From Thiocystis violacea (GTDB lineage: Bacteria > Pseudomonadota > Gammaproteobacteria > Chromatiales > Chromatiaceae), in the NCBI RefSeq assembly GCF_016583575.1, contig NZ_NRRG01000013.1:32324-96323 (forward strand): a stretch of DNA of 64,000 bases, given 5' to 3'. How positions within the stretch are numbered: the first letter of the stretch is position 1; the number at the start of each line of letters is the position of its first letter. Shown here piece after piece: positions 47,201 to 55,742 of the stretch. The position numbers were made by a program, and so were the translations under genes. The notes beneath the pieces were generated by a model. It worked only from the letters and a program-made list of their open reading frames with translations, ran no database searches and was not told where the DNA came from.

Positions 47201-47797
47201 CTAAAAGACCTTGGTCAGGGCCAGCCCGGCGAGGATCAGGAAAAGGACTCCGCTGAATTGGTGCAGGCGTCGCAGCGGCAGGGTCCGCAAGAGCTGGCAG
47301 CCGATGGTGACGCCCAGGGCGGAGGTCAGGCCCAGCGCCAGCGTCGCGCCGATCCACACCGAGATCGCGGACCAATGACTCGCCAGCCCGGCCACGGCGA
47401 GTTGGGTCTTGTCCCCCATCTCGGCGAGCAGGATCATCATGAAGGTGGTCAGGAAGATGCCGCGCCCCCCGAGTTCGCGCACATCCGCGTCCTCGTCTTC
47501 CGCCGAGGCGCGCAGGGAGAGGATGCCGAAGACCCCGAACAGGATGGCGACAAGCCCCGCCAGCACCGACTCGGGGATCCATCGCGCCAGTCCGACGCCG
47601 AAGACCACCGCCAGGGTGTTCAGGACCATGAAGGCGCCGATGGCGCCACCCAGCACGGGTCCATGCCGATGGCGCGCGGCCAGCGTGATACAGACCAACT
47701 GGGATTTATCGCCCAGTTCGGCGAGGAAGATGAGGCCGAATGTCGTGGCCACCGGCGTCAGCCAGGCCCAGGTCGTGCCATCGGCGAATAGGGTCAA
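47201..47797 (-). CDS. GDT1/TMEM165 (UPF0016) family cation transporter
   Basis: This small membrane protein has six TM helices and the family-defining duplicated motif: ELGDKSQL in the first half and EMGDKTQL in the second. Bacterial members such as MneA export Mn2+, and relatives exchange Ca2+/Mn2+ for H+. The frame opens at 47857, but a ggag box sits 9 bases before a TTG at 47797, giving 198 residues. The start is the least certain part. It follows the hybE gene on the same strand. Confidence 0.88.
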   Translation of the reverse strand: MTLFADGTTWAWLTPVATTFGLIFLAELGDKSQLVCITLAARHRHGPVLGGAIGAFMVLNTLAVVFGVGLARWIPESVLAGLVAILFGVFGILSLRASAEDEDADVRELGGRGIFLTTFMMILLAEMGDKTQLAVAGLASHWSAISVWIGATLALGLTSALGVTIGCQLLRTLPLRRLHQFSGVLFLILAGLALTKVF

Positions 47798-47890
47798 GAT
47801 GAGATACTCCAGGGAACAAGGCCGATCAGCGTAGAGGCCGCCCACCGGGGCTGTCAATCGCCCCTGAAACAGCGCCCCATGCGTCCGACG

Positions 47891-48397
47891 TCAGGGTCGG
47901 TCTCGCCGAAAACGGCCACTCAAAAGCTGACGGCGACTGATGCCGGGCGCGAGCCTGTCGCCGGAGCACTCCCCGGTTCTCGGCGACTGGTCCGCGTCCG
48001 CCACGAAGAGCGTCCGCATGATGGTCTCGGCGGTGGCGACCGCCGAGGCCTGATCGGGAAAATCGCCCATGGGCGAGAACAACGAACAGGCGCAAAAGGG
48101 GCCAAGCTCGGCCTCCTCGGAGGCGAGGAATTCAAAGTCTCCGGCCGGAAACCCGATGGACGGCTTGGTTCCCAGCGGTCCAGGCCGATGCGCCGAATCC
48201 GGACCCGGAATCAGGACCAGATTCATGCACCAGGGCGTGATCAGGATCCCCACCCAATCGCCTGCGTGAAACCGCCCGTCCACCACCTGCACGAAGAGGT
48301 TCGGGTTCAGGATGGGCAGTCCGTGCATGCGGGTTTCCTGGATCCGCCGAAAGACCCTCGACAGCCGCTCGGCCGTCTCGTCCTTATTCAAAGGCAT
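47891..48397 (-). CDS. hybE: [NiFe]-hydrogenase assembly chaperone HybE/HupJ
   Basis: This 168-residue protein has the HybE-type order: RLSRVFRRIQETRMHGLPILNP, GDWVGILITPWCMNLVLIPG, AGDFEFLASEE and FCACSLFSPMGDFPDQ. HybE/HupJ assists maturation and Tat-dependent export of uptake hydrogenase. The tail ISRRQLLSGRF resembles a short twin-Arg-like motif that also occurs in some family members. GGGGGA lies 7 bases before the ATG at 48397. No hydrogenase genes are in the window. Confidence 0.85.
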   Translation of the reverse strand: MPLNKDETAERLSRVFRRIQETRMHGLPILNPNLFVQVVDGRFHAGDWVGILITPWCMNLVLIPGPDSAHRPGPLGTKPSIGFPAGDFEFLASEEAELGPFCACSLFSPMGDFPDQASAVATAETIMRTLFVADADQSPRTGECSGDRLAPGISRRQLLSGRFRRDRP

Positions 48398-48475
48398 CGA
48401 GATCCCCCGCGTCAGGATGGAAGTCGCCTCCCTTTGGGAGAATGCGCGGTGATGCGGACCCATGGCCGCCGCGTC

Positions 48476-50728
48476 TCACAAAGCCTTCACGCAGTCGACG
48501 AAATAGCCGGTCCCGCCATCGATCTTCTCCTTGACCAGGCCGTGGATGTCGGTCTCGAAGCCGGGGAAGCGGGTGTTGAATTCGCGGGCGAACTGAAGAT
48601 AGCGGACGATGGTGGCGTTGAAACGCTCGCCCGGAATGAGCAGCGGGATGCCGGGCGGATAGGGGGTGAGCAGGACACTGGTGATGCGACCCTCGAGATC
48701 GTCGATCGCGACGCGGTCGATCTCGCGGTGCGCCATCCTGGCGAAGGCGACCGCCGGCTTCATGGCGGGAACGAAGTCGGAGAGATACATGTCCGTGGTC
48801 AGTCGGGCGACATCATTCTGCTTATAGATGCCGTGGATCTGGTGACAGAGGTCGCGCAGCCCGATCTTTTCGTAGCAGGGATAGGCCTGGATGAACTCGG
48901 GCAGCACGCGCCACAGGGGCTGATTGCGGTCGTAGTCGGCTTTGAACTGCTGCAGCTCGGTCACCATGGTGTTCCAGCGGCCCTTGGTGATGCCGATGGT
49001 GAACATGATGAAGAACGAATAGAGCCCGGTCTTTTCGACCACGACGCCGTGCTCGGCCAGATACTTGGTGACGATGGCAGCGGGGATGCCGGAGTCGGCG
49101 AATTCGCCGTCGACATTCAGACCGGGGTTGATGACGGTCGCCTTGATCGGGTCCAGCATGTTGAAGCCGGGGGCCAGATCGCCGAAGCCATGCCAGCGGT
49201 CGTTCGCGCGCAGCACCCAGTCGTCGCGGTCGCCGATGCCTTCTTCCGCCAGATCGTCCGGACCCCAGACTTTGAACCACCAGTCCGCCCCGAACTCGGC
49301 GTCGACCTTGCGCATGGCGCGCCGGAAGTCGAGTGCCTCCAGGATGGATTCATGCACCAGGGCGGTTCCGCCGGGCGGTTCCATCATGGCGGCGGCGACG
49401 TCGCAGGAGGCGATGATGGCGTACTGCGGACTGGTCGAGGAGTGCATCAGGTAGGCTTCGTTGAACGTGTACCGATCCAGGGTGCGGGTGCCCGACTCCT
49501 GGACCAGGATCTGCGAGGCTTGGGACAGACCGGCGAGCAGCTTGTGGGTCGACTGGGTGGCGAACACCATGGAGTCCTGGCAGCGCGGTCGATCGGTGCC
49601 GATGGCGTGCATACCCACGTAGAAGTCGTGGAAGGTCGCATGCGGCAGCCAGGCTTCGTCGAACAGCAGTGTATTGATCTCGCCATCCAGCAGCGATTTG
49701 ATGCTGTCCACGTTGTAGAGGACGCCGTCGTAGGTGCTCTGGGTGATGGTCAGAATGCGCGGTCTGGCATGGCCCTCCTTGGTGAAGGGATTGGCCTCGA
49801 TCTTTCGCCGAATGTTCTCCGGACGGAATTCGTCGAGCGGGATCGGCCCGATCAGCCCGTAATGATTGCGCGTCGGCATCAGAAAGACGGGGATGGCGCC
49901 GGTCATGATGATGGCATGCAGAATCGACACATGGCAGTTGCGATCCACCACCACGATGTCGTCCGGCGCCACCGTCGAATGCCAGACGATCTTGTTCGAG
50001 GTCGAGGTGCCGTTGGTGACGAAAAAGAGATGGTCGCAGTTGAAGATGCGCGCCGCGTTGCGCTCCGAGGCGGCCACCGGCCCGGAGTGGTCGAGCAGTT
50101 GTCCAAGCTCGTCGACCGCGTTGCAGACGTCCGCGCGCAGCATGTTCTCGCCGAAGAACTGGTGGAACATCTGCCCGACCGGGCTCTTGAGGAAGGCCAC
50201 GCCGCCCGAGTGTCCCGGGCAGTGCCAGGAGTAGGAGCTGTCCGCCGCGTAGTGGGTCAGGGCGCGGAAGAAGGGCGGGGCGAGGCTGTCGAGATAGGCC
50301 CGGCACTCGCGCACCACATAGCGCGCGATGAACTCCGGCGTGTCCTCGAACATATGAATGAAGCCGTGCAGCTCCTTGAGCACGTCGTTCGGGATGTGCC
50401 GCGAGGTGCGTGTCTCGCCATAGAGAAAGATCGGGATGTCCTCGTTACGGACGCGGACCTCCTTGACGAAGGCGCGCAGCCTGGAGAGGACCTCCTCGAC
50501 CTCTTCCGGCAGGCCGGTCCCGAATTCCTCGTCGTCGATGGAGAGGATGAAGCAGGAGGCGCGGCTCTGCTGCTGGGCGAAGGAGGCGAGATCGCCATAA
50601 CTGGTGACGCCGAGCACCTCCAGCCCCTCGTTTTCGAGGGCCTTGGCGAGGGCGCGAATGCCAAAACCGCTCGCGTTCTCGGAGCGGAAGTCCTCGTCGA
50701 TGATGACGACTGGGAAGCGGAAGCGCAT
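48476..50728 (-). CDS. PLP-dependent Orn/Lys/Arg decarboxylase
   Basis: This 750-residue fold-I decarboxylase has an N-terminal wing domain, the PLP domain with active-site lysine in QSTHKLLAGLSQ, TNGTSTSNK, and a C-terminal domain. It removes CO2 from lysine, ornithine or arginine; sequence alone does not decide which. The ATG at 50728 is preceded by gaggag, while the open frame reaches 50923. It is the last of three polyamine genes, so it most likely feeds putrescine (or cadaverine) into that pathway. Confidence 0.92.
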   Translation of the reverse strand: MRFRFPVVIIDEDFRSENASGFGIRALAKALENEGLEVLGVTSYGDLASFAQQQSRASCFILSIDDEEFGTGLPEEVEEVLSRLRAFVKEVRVRNEDIPIFLYGETRTSRHIPNDVLKELHGFIHMFEDTPEFIARYVVRECRAYLDSLAPPFFRALTHYAADSSYSWHCPGHSGGVAFLKSPVGQMFHQFFGENMLRADVCNAVDELGQLLDHSGPVAASERNAARIFNCDHLFFVTNGTSTSNKIVWHSTVAPDDIVVVDRNCHVSILHAIIMTGAIPVFLMPTRNHYGLIGPIPLDEFRPENIRRKIEANPFTKEGHARPRILTITQSTYDGVLYNVDSIKSLLDGEINTLLFDEAWLPHATFHDFYVGMHAIGTDRPRCQDSMVFATQSTHKLLAGLSQASQILVQESGTRTLDRYTFNEAYLMHSSTSPQYAIIASCDVAAAMMEPPGGTALVHESILEALDFRRAMRKVDAEFGADWWFKVWGPDDLAEEGIGDRDDWVLRANDRWHGFGDLAPGFNMLDPIKATVINPGLNVDGEFADSGIPAAIVTKYLAEHGVVVEKTGLYSFFIMFTIGITKGRWNTMVTELQQFKADYDRNQPLWRVLPEFIQAYPCYEKIGLRDLCHQIHGIYKQNDVARLTTDMYLSDFVPAMKPAVAFARMAHREIDRVAIDDLEGRITSVLLTPYPPGIPLLIPGERFNATIVRYLQFAREFNTRFPGFETDIHGLVKEKIDGGTGYFVDCVKAL

Positions 50729-50926
50729 CGCGTACTCCTCGGGAACAAATCGCTGGGGCGCTTGACCGGGGCGTGATGGGATCTTGCCAAGCGCGGAGAT
50801 GAATGAGCGGCAGGTGCCAGGATCGATCTGGGTGTCGGTTGCGAATGGTACCAGACGCCATTGGCTGTCTGGCGCCATGTTCGCGAGCCGTCCGAAGGGC
50901 GGCCCGCGCGGGGCCGCCGGCAAGGA

Positions 50927-52267
50927 TCAGCGCGGTTTGGGCGCGACGGCGATCATGGGATTGGCGGCGGAGACAGTGACGGTCGCCGTCGACTCGGCCA
51001 GTTCCTGCTCCAGGTCGCGCACCGTGCCGTCGAAGGTCGCGTCGCGGCCGGGCTCGATCTCCTTGACCTCGGTCGGCAGCCCGATCCGGTCGAGGATCGC
51101 GATGAAGGGTTCCGGATCCAGTTCCTCGACATTGACCATGGTCCCAGTATCCCAGGTGCCGTCAGCGACCAGCATGGCCGCCGCGACCGGAGGCACCCCC
51201 GCCGTGTAGCTGATGCCCTGCGATTCCACCTCTTCGTAGCAGGCGTGGTGGTCGGACACCTGGTAGATGAAGACCTCCCGGCGCTTCCCGTCCTTCCAGC
51301 CCTTGACGATGTTGCCGATGCAGGTGTTGCCGGTGTAGCCGGGCGCCAGCGTCATGGGATCGGGCAGCAGGGCCTTGACGACCTTGAGCGGCACGACCTC
51401 CTGACCGTCGGCGAGCTTGACCGGCAGGTGGTTGAGGAAGCCAAGCGTGCGCAGGACGGTGAAGACGTTGATGTAATGATCGCCAAAGCCCATCCAGAAA
51501 CGGATGCTGTCGGCGTCGATGTTCTTGGACAGCGAATGCAACTCGTCGTGCCCATTCAGATAGACCGGGCAGGGTCCGACGACCGGGAAATCATAGGTGC
51601 GCTTGACGGAATGCGTGGGGTATTCCTTCCACTCCCGGTCGATCCAGGTCCAGACCTTGACGAACTCGCGGAAATTGATCTCGGGATCGAAATTGGTCGC
51701 GAAGTATTTGCCGTGACTGCCAGCATTGACGTCGAGGATGTCGATGGTCTCGATCTTGTCGAAATAGCGCTTGGCCGCCAGCGCGCAATAGGCATTGACG
51801 ACACCAGGATCGAATCCCGCGCCCAGGATGGCCGTCACGCCTTTTTCGGCGCAACGGTCCTTGCGTTTCCATTCGTAGTTGGCATACCAGGGCGGGGTCT
51901 CACAGACCTTGTCCGGATCCTCGTGAATGGCGGTATCGATATAGGCGACGCCCGCTTCGAGACAGGCTTCCAGGATCGACATGTTCAGGAAGGCTTGCCC
52001 CAGGTTGACGACGATTTCGGAATGGGTCTCCTGGATGAGCTTGACGGTCGCCGGAATGTCCAGCGCATCGATCTGACGCGAATAGAGCCTCTGGGACGGA
52101 TCCTTGATGTGTCCCTTGCGCTTGATGCTCTCGATGATGTCATCGCACTTGGACTGGGTGCGCGAGGCGATGCAGATATCGCCCAACAGGTCATTGTGCA
52201 TGGCGGCCTTGTGGGCGGCCACGTGTGCCACGCCTCCGGCGCCGATGATGAGTAGGTTTTTCTTCAT
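50927..52267 (-). CDS. Carboxy(nor)spermidine dehydrogenase
   Basis: A saccharopine-dehydrogenase-family reductase that joins putrescine with aspartate semialdehyde to give carboxyspermidine, using NADPH. Seen in the sequence: Rossmann loop LLIIGAGGVAHVAAHKAA, NLGQAFLNMSIL, GAGFDPGVVNAYCALA and TLAPGYTGNTCIG. At 446 residues it is about 40-50 longer at the C-terminus than usual, ending in an Ala/Pro-rich tail. The ATG at 52267 has an agagaga box upstream; nspC precedes it by 15 bases. Confidence 0.93.
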   Translation of the reverse strand: MKKNLLIIGAGGVAHVAAHKAAMHNDLLGDICIASRTQSKCDDIIESIKRKGHIKDPSQRLYSRQIDALDIPATVKLIQETHSEIVVNLGQAFLNMSILEACLEAGVAYIDTAIHEDPDKVCETPPWYANYEWKRKDRCAEKGVTAILGAGFDPGVVNAYCALAAKRYFDKIETIDILDVNAGSHGKYFATNFDPEINFREFVKVWTWIDREWKEYPTHSVKRTYDFPVVGPCPVYLNGHDELHSLSKNIDADSIRFWMGFGDHYINVFTVLRTLGFLNHLPVKLADGQEVVPLKVVKALLPDPMTLAPGYTGNTCIGNIVKGWKDGKRREVFIYQVSDHHACYEEVESQGISYTAGVPPVAAAMLVADGTWDTGTMVNVEELDPEPFIAILDRIGLPTEVKEIEPGRDATFDGTVRDLEQELAESTATVTVSAANPMIAVAPKPR

Positions 52268-52282
52268 GATCTCTCTTCTCAC

Positions 52283-53389
52283 TCAGGAAAGACTGCGTTT
52301 GAAATCTTCGTATCCGAAGGAACGGATGATCTCGGTTGTTCCGTTCAGGCGGCGGACGACGATCGATGGCATGGCGACACCATTGAACCAGTTGGTCTTG
52401 ACCATGGTGTAGCCGCCGGCATCGGCGATGCGGACCTCGCGGCCGATCTCCAAAGGCTCCGCCAGTCGGAATTCGCCAAAGACGTCACCCGCCAGACAGG
52501 TGCGCCCCGCGATCATCACCGGATGCTCACCGGCCCCAGGCGAGGCGATCGCGGGGGTGGTCCGATAGACCAGGTGGTCGAGCATATGCGCCTCAAGCGA
52601 GGCGTCGATGATGGCGATGTCGACCTCGTTATGAACCAGGTCGATCACGGTCGTCACCAATTCCGTGCTCTGGGTGACGGCGGCCTCGCCGGGCTCAAGA
52701 TAGACCTGGATGTCGAATTCACGGGCAAAATCGCGCAAGGCCGCGCAGAAGGGCTCCAGCGGATATCCGGGCTTGGTGAAGGAAAGACCGCCGCCGAGGC
52801 TCACCCATTCCATCCTGCGGAGCAGATCTCCGTAGTCGCGTCCGATGAAGTTGAGCGAGCGGACGAAGCTCTCGACGTCATCGTTCTCGCAATTGAAGTG
52901 GAACATGAGCCCCTTGAGCCGGGAGGACGCCTCCGCGAGCGCGCCCCTGTCGGTGACACCCAGGCGCGAATAGCGGCGCGCGGGATCGGCGAGATCGAAA
53001 TGCGAATGGCTGATCCCCGGATTGACGCGCAGCCCGAGGTTTGCGCCACTCACGTCCTGGTAATGCAGATTCAACTGGGAGAGCGAATTGAAAATGATCT
53101 TGTCCGCGAATTCACGCACCGCCCGGACGTCGTCCCTGGAGAATCCAACGCTATAGGCGTGGACCTCCTTGCCGAACTCCTCGTGCCCCAGACGAGCCTC
53201 GAACAGCGAGCTGCTGGTGGTCCCGTCCAGGTACTGGCGCATCAGATCGAAGACGCACCAGGTGGAGAAGCACTTGAGCGCGAGGACCGATTTGGCGCCC
53301 GAGCGCTCGCGCACCTGCTGGATGATCTCAAGGTTCTGTTGCAGCCTGGTCTCATCGATCAGGTAATAGGGCGTCGGCAGGTCTTTCAT
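52283..53389 (-). CDS. nspC: Carboxynorspermidine decarboxylase NspC
   Basis: NspC is a fold-III PLP decarboxylase that converts carboxyspermidine (or carboxynorspermidine) to spermidine (norspermidine). The PLP lysine is in VLALKCFST. RVNPGISHSHFDLAD, GLMFHFNCENDD, EPGEAAV and the DAGGYTM end are family-typical. The ATG at 53389 gives 368 residues; a GTG at 53404 is an alternative. Neither has a clear ribosome-binding site. It is the first gene of the polyamine operon. Confidence 0.94.
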   Translation of the reverse strand: MKDLPTPYYLIDETRLQQNLEIIQQVRERSGAKSVLALKCFSTWCVFDLMRQYLDGTTSSSLFEARLGHEEFGKEVHAYSVGFSRDDVRAVREFADKIIFNSLSQLNLHYQDVSGANLGLRVNPGISHSHFDLADPARRYSRLGVTDRGALAEASSRLKGLMFHFNCENDDVESFVRSLNFIGRDYGDLLRRMEWVSLGGGLSFTKPGYPLEPFCAALRDFAREFDIQVYLEPGEAAVTQSTELVTTVIDLVHNEVDIAIIDASLEAHMLDHLVYRTTPAIASPGAGEHPVMIAGRTCLAGDVFGEFRLAEPLEIGREVRIADAGGYTMVKTNWFNGVAMPSIVVRRLNGTTEIIRSFGYEDFKRSLS

Positions 53390-53525
53390 GAAATCGTTCG
53401 GCACTCGTCTGGGATCGAGCCGCGCATTTTAGCCGAAACCGCGCGGCCGGCGGTCATCCTTGCAGGCTCGGGCCATGTCTTTGGGGCGCGCGGGCCTGGT
53501 TGCGGCGCTTGCCAAATCTGGCTGG

Positions 53526-54191
53526 TCAATTGAGATCGGGCGTCTCACCCGTCGCGACGAACACCAGCCGCTCGGCGATATTGGTGGCGCGGTCGGCGAC
53601 GCGCTCGTAGTGGTGGGCGATCCAGACCAGTTCGATGCCGACAAGCGATGCCCCCGGATGCTGGCAGAGCCAGGCGGTGATTACCTCGACGGCCTGCTGT
53701 TCCTGACGGTCGACCGACGCCTCGCTAGCCACGGCGGAGCGGGCGAGCGCCGCGTCCGCTCCCTGATCGTAGATATCCATCACCTCGGCGAACATGGTGG
53801 CGGCGAGTTCGCCCATGGCGACGATGCGTGCCACCGGGTCTTCCGGCAGTGACCGCCCCTCGGCGCGCAGGAGGATACGCGCCACGTCCGCCGCGTGGTC
53901 GGCGATGCGCTCCATCTCCGTGATGATGTCGAGCGAGGCGCCGATCAGACGCAGATCCGGCCCGGCCGGTTGATGCGCGGCCAGGACCACCAGCGCCTCC
54001 TGCTCCAGGGCGCGGCGCTCCTGGTTGATGGCGGCGTCGGCGGCGACGATGGTACGCGCCAGGTCGAGATCCTGTCGGCGCAGGGCGTCGAGCGAGCCAT
54101 TCAGGGCCGTCTTGACCAGCTCGGCCATGGCGACGAGGCCCTGCCGCAGGGCGTCGCGTTTCTTCTCGACCAGGGAATGACTCTGGGTCAT
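53526..54191 (-). CDS. phoU: PhoU-family phosphate regulator
   Basis: This 221-residue all-helical protein made of two PhoU repeats has the metal-site patterns EMERIADHAADVAR and HYERVADRATNIAER. PhoU links Pst transport to the PhoR-PhoB system and limits phosphate uptake. No pst or pho genes are adjacent in this window, so the copy is either solitary or split from them by rearrangement. The ATG at 54191 follows an AT-poor leader. Confidence 0.9.
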   Translation of the reverse strand: MTQSHSLVEKKRDALRQGLVAMAELVKTALNGSLDALRRQDLDLARTIVAADAAINQERRALEQEALVVLAAHQPAGPDLRLIGASLDIITEMERIADHAADVARILLRAEGRSLPEDPVARIVAMGELAATMFAEVMDIYDQGADAALARSAVASEASVDRQEQQAVEVITAWLCQHPGASLVGIELVWIAHHYERVADRATNIAERLVFVATGETPDLN

Positions 54192-54788
54192 GGATGTCTG
54201 CCTTGGGGATGTTCGATGGACCCGGCCGATGGGGCACGGGCGGTTTTCCCGCCCACTTTACCGATGCGATTTGACGGTTGTGTGACGGAAGGCCACGACC
54301 GGCTCGGCCTGGCCATGGCGTCGTCGGAGATAAAGAGGCGCCATCCGCCGCCGCTGATGGCCCTGGTGGGCGCGGCCGTCCCACTCGTGTAGGGCGTGCC
54401 AGACGCCCTTGTCCCAGAGGACGCGGCTCGGATGACGATTGTTGTCAGGGAGGTACTGGGTCGAGGCGTGGAAATAGATCAGCTCATCGCGGTGCCCGTC
54501 GAGGTCGTGCCTCGATTCGTAGGATGACGATAAACGAGCACACCCGTGGGAGCGGCTTGCAGCCGCGAAAAACCTCGCGTCGGCGCTCATCGCGGCTAAA
54601 AGCCACTCCCACGAAATCCTATCGATTGGGGCGCTACCCTGTCGAAAAGATCGCGGAAGCTCTCGACGTTCAGGCCGAGGTCGTAGCGACCTGAAAACCG
54701 GCCGGTACGCATCACTTTTTGGTCACACTCGGAAAACCCTGAAACAGGATCGGGCGAATCGTGGGTACGAAGCGTCTCGGAAGTCGCC
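54192..54788. other. Gene-free interval with a palindromic repeat and possible relic
   Basis: This 597-base stretch holds no confident gene. On the minus strand, 54258-54590 stays open and encodes a peptide with a protein-like centre (DELIYFHASTQYLPDNNR...) that turns basic and low-complexity at its end. It may be a decayed gene fragment of unknown family. The palindrome at 54545-54613 lies within it. Confidence 0.35.
54545..54613. repeat. Palindromic repeat with gtgggag...ctcccac arms
   Basis: Arms cgtgggagcggct and agcc-ctcccacg enclose two inner arms (agccgcgaa and tcgcggct) around a short centre. The whole forms a REP/BIME-like structure of about 69 bp. Elements with this arm sequence are frequent in Pseudomonas and other gammaproteobacteria. 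No T-tract follows, so a terminator role is not indicated. Confidence 0.6.
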
Positions 54789-55661
54789 TTATTCCGCCAA
54801 CCTGGGGTTTCTCAAAGCCTCCACCGCGAGCACCTGATACTGGGCCTTCTCGACCAGTTCGAGCAGGAATTCGGGCTGGATGCCAAAACGGACCAGGACT
54901 TGTGGCTCCACCGGTGGGGCGTCGTGGAGATCCCTGGAGTCGAGTTCGGCGAGATGGGCGCCGGTGTTGGCGACATGGACCAGAGCGACCCCCAGTTGAC
55001 GCTCCTCGGGCGCCTCGAGCGGGTCATGGTGGTAACGCAGACAAGCGGCGAGGCTGTCCGGCAGACCCCAATGGTCCGCCAGGGCGCCACCCAACTGAGC
55101 GTGATCGAACCCCAGCTCGGCGCGCTCGGCGTCCTGCGGGGAGAAGGTCTCGGGCTCGCCCAAAGACCGGAGAAAGGCTTGGTGAGCGGCCTCGGGCTCC
55201 TGGGTGAAGAGAATCAGTTGACCCAGATCGTGCAGCAGTCCGCCCAGAAAGACCATGCCGGCCAGATCCGGCGAGATCCGCTCGGCGAGCAGTCGCGCGA
55301 TCACCGCGCAGTAGGAGGAATGACGCCAGAAGACCTCCAGGGGAAGCATCTCCTGGGTTGGCAGACGCTCCGACGCCTGCGTGACCGCGCCGGCGATCAC
55401 CAGCCGCCGCAGATGCTCCCGACCCAGCAGCATCACGGCGCGCTCGACCGAGTCCACGGTGCGGGCCGGGGCGAAGGCCGGACTGTTGGCCAGGCGCAGC
55501 AGAATGGCCACCAGCGCCGGATCCTGCTCCAGGAGCTTGGCGATATCGATTTGACGGCTGTTGGAGTTATCCAGCAGCCGAAGTACCTCGCCCACCACCC
55601 GAGGAATCGCCAGCAGGCGACCGGTCCTTTTCACCAGAGTCTCGATGGTCGGTAAGGACAC
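54789..55661 (-). CDS. HDOD domain protein, first of two
   Basis: This 290-residue single HDOD domain protein begins SLPTIETLVKRTG and has LLRLANSPAFAPA, LLGREHLRRLVIAGAV and an HD-like pair in FLGGLLHDLGQLIL. HDOD proteins take part in regulation of motility, cell cycle or c-di-GMP responses, usually without enzyme activity, though HD-retaining copies may differ. The start is GTG at 55661 with gggag about 9 bases upstream. A second, larger HDOD protein precedes it by 81 bases. Confidence 0.85.
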   Translation of the reverse strand: MSLPTIETLVKRTGRLLAIPRVVGEVLRLLDNSNSRQIDIAKLLEQDPALVAILLRLANSPAFAPARTVDSVERAVMLLGREHLRRLVIAGAVTQASERLPTQEMLPLEVFWRHSSYCAVIARLLAERISPDLAGMVFLGGLLHDLGQLILFTQEPEAAHQAFLRSLGEPETFSPQDAERAELGFDHAQLGGALADHWGLPDSLAACLRYHHDPLEAPEERQLGVALVHVANTGAHLAELDSRDLHDAPPVEPQVLVRFGIQPEFLLELVEKAQYQVLAVEALRNPRLAE

Positions 55662-55742
55662 GCGACAGTGCTCCCAAGCCAGGAAAGGTTACGGATGACC
55701 GATGTGGCCGTCGGCCCGCGCACGCACGGGCATCGGCCAGCG

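Noticed and set aside
47798..47890. Mn2+ (yybP-ykoY) riboswitch before the GDT1-type gene
   Set aside because: The gap to hybE is under 100 bases and shows no matching stems.
47879..50776. 965-residue plus-strand open frame
   Set aside because: It is antisense to HybE and the decarboxylase, both of which have strong motifs.
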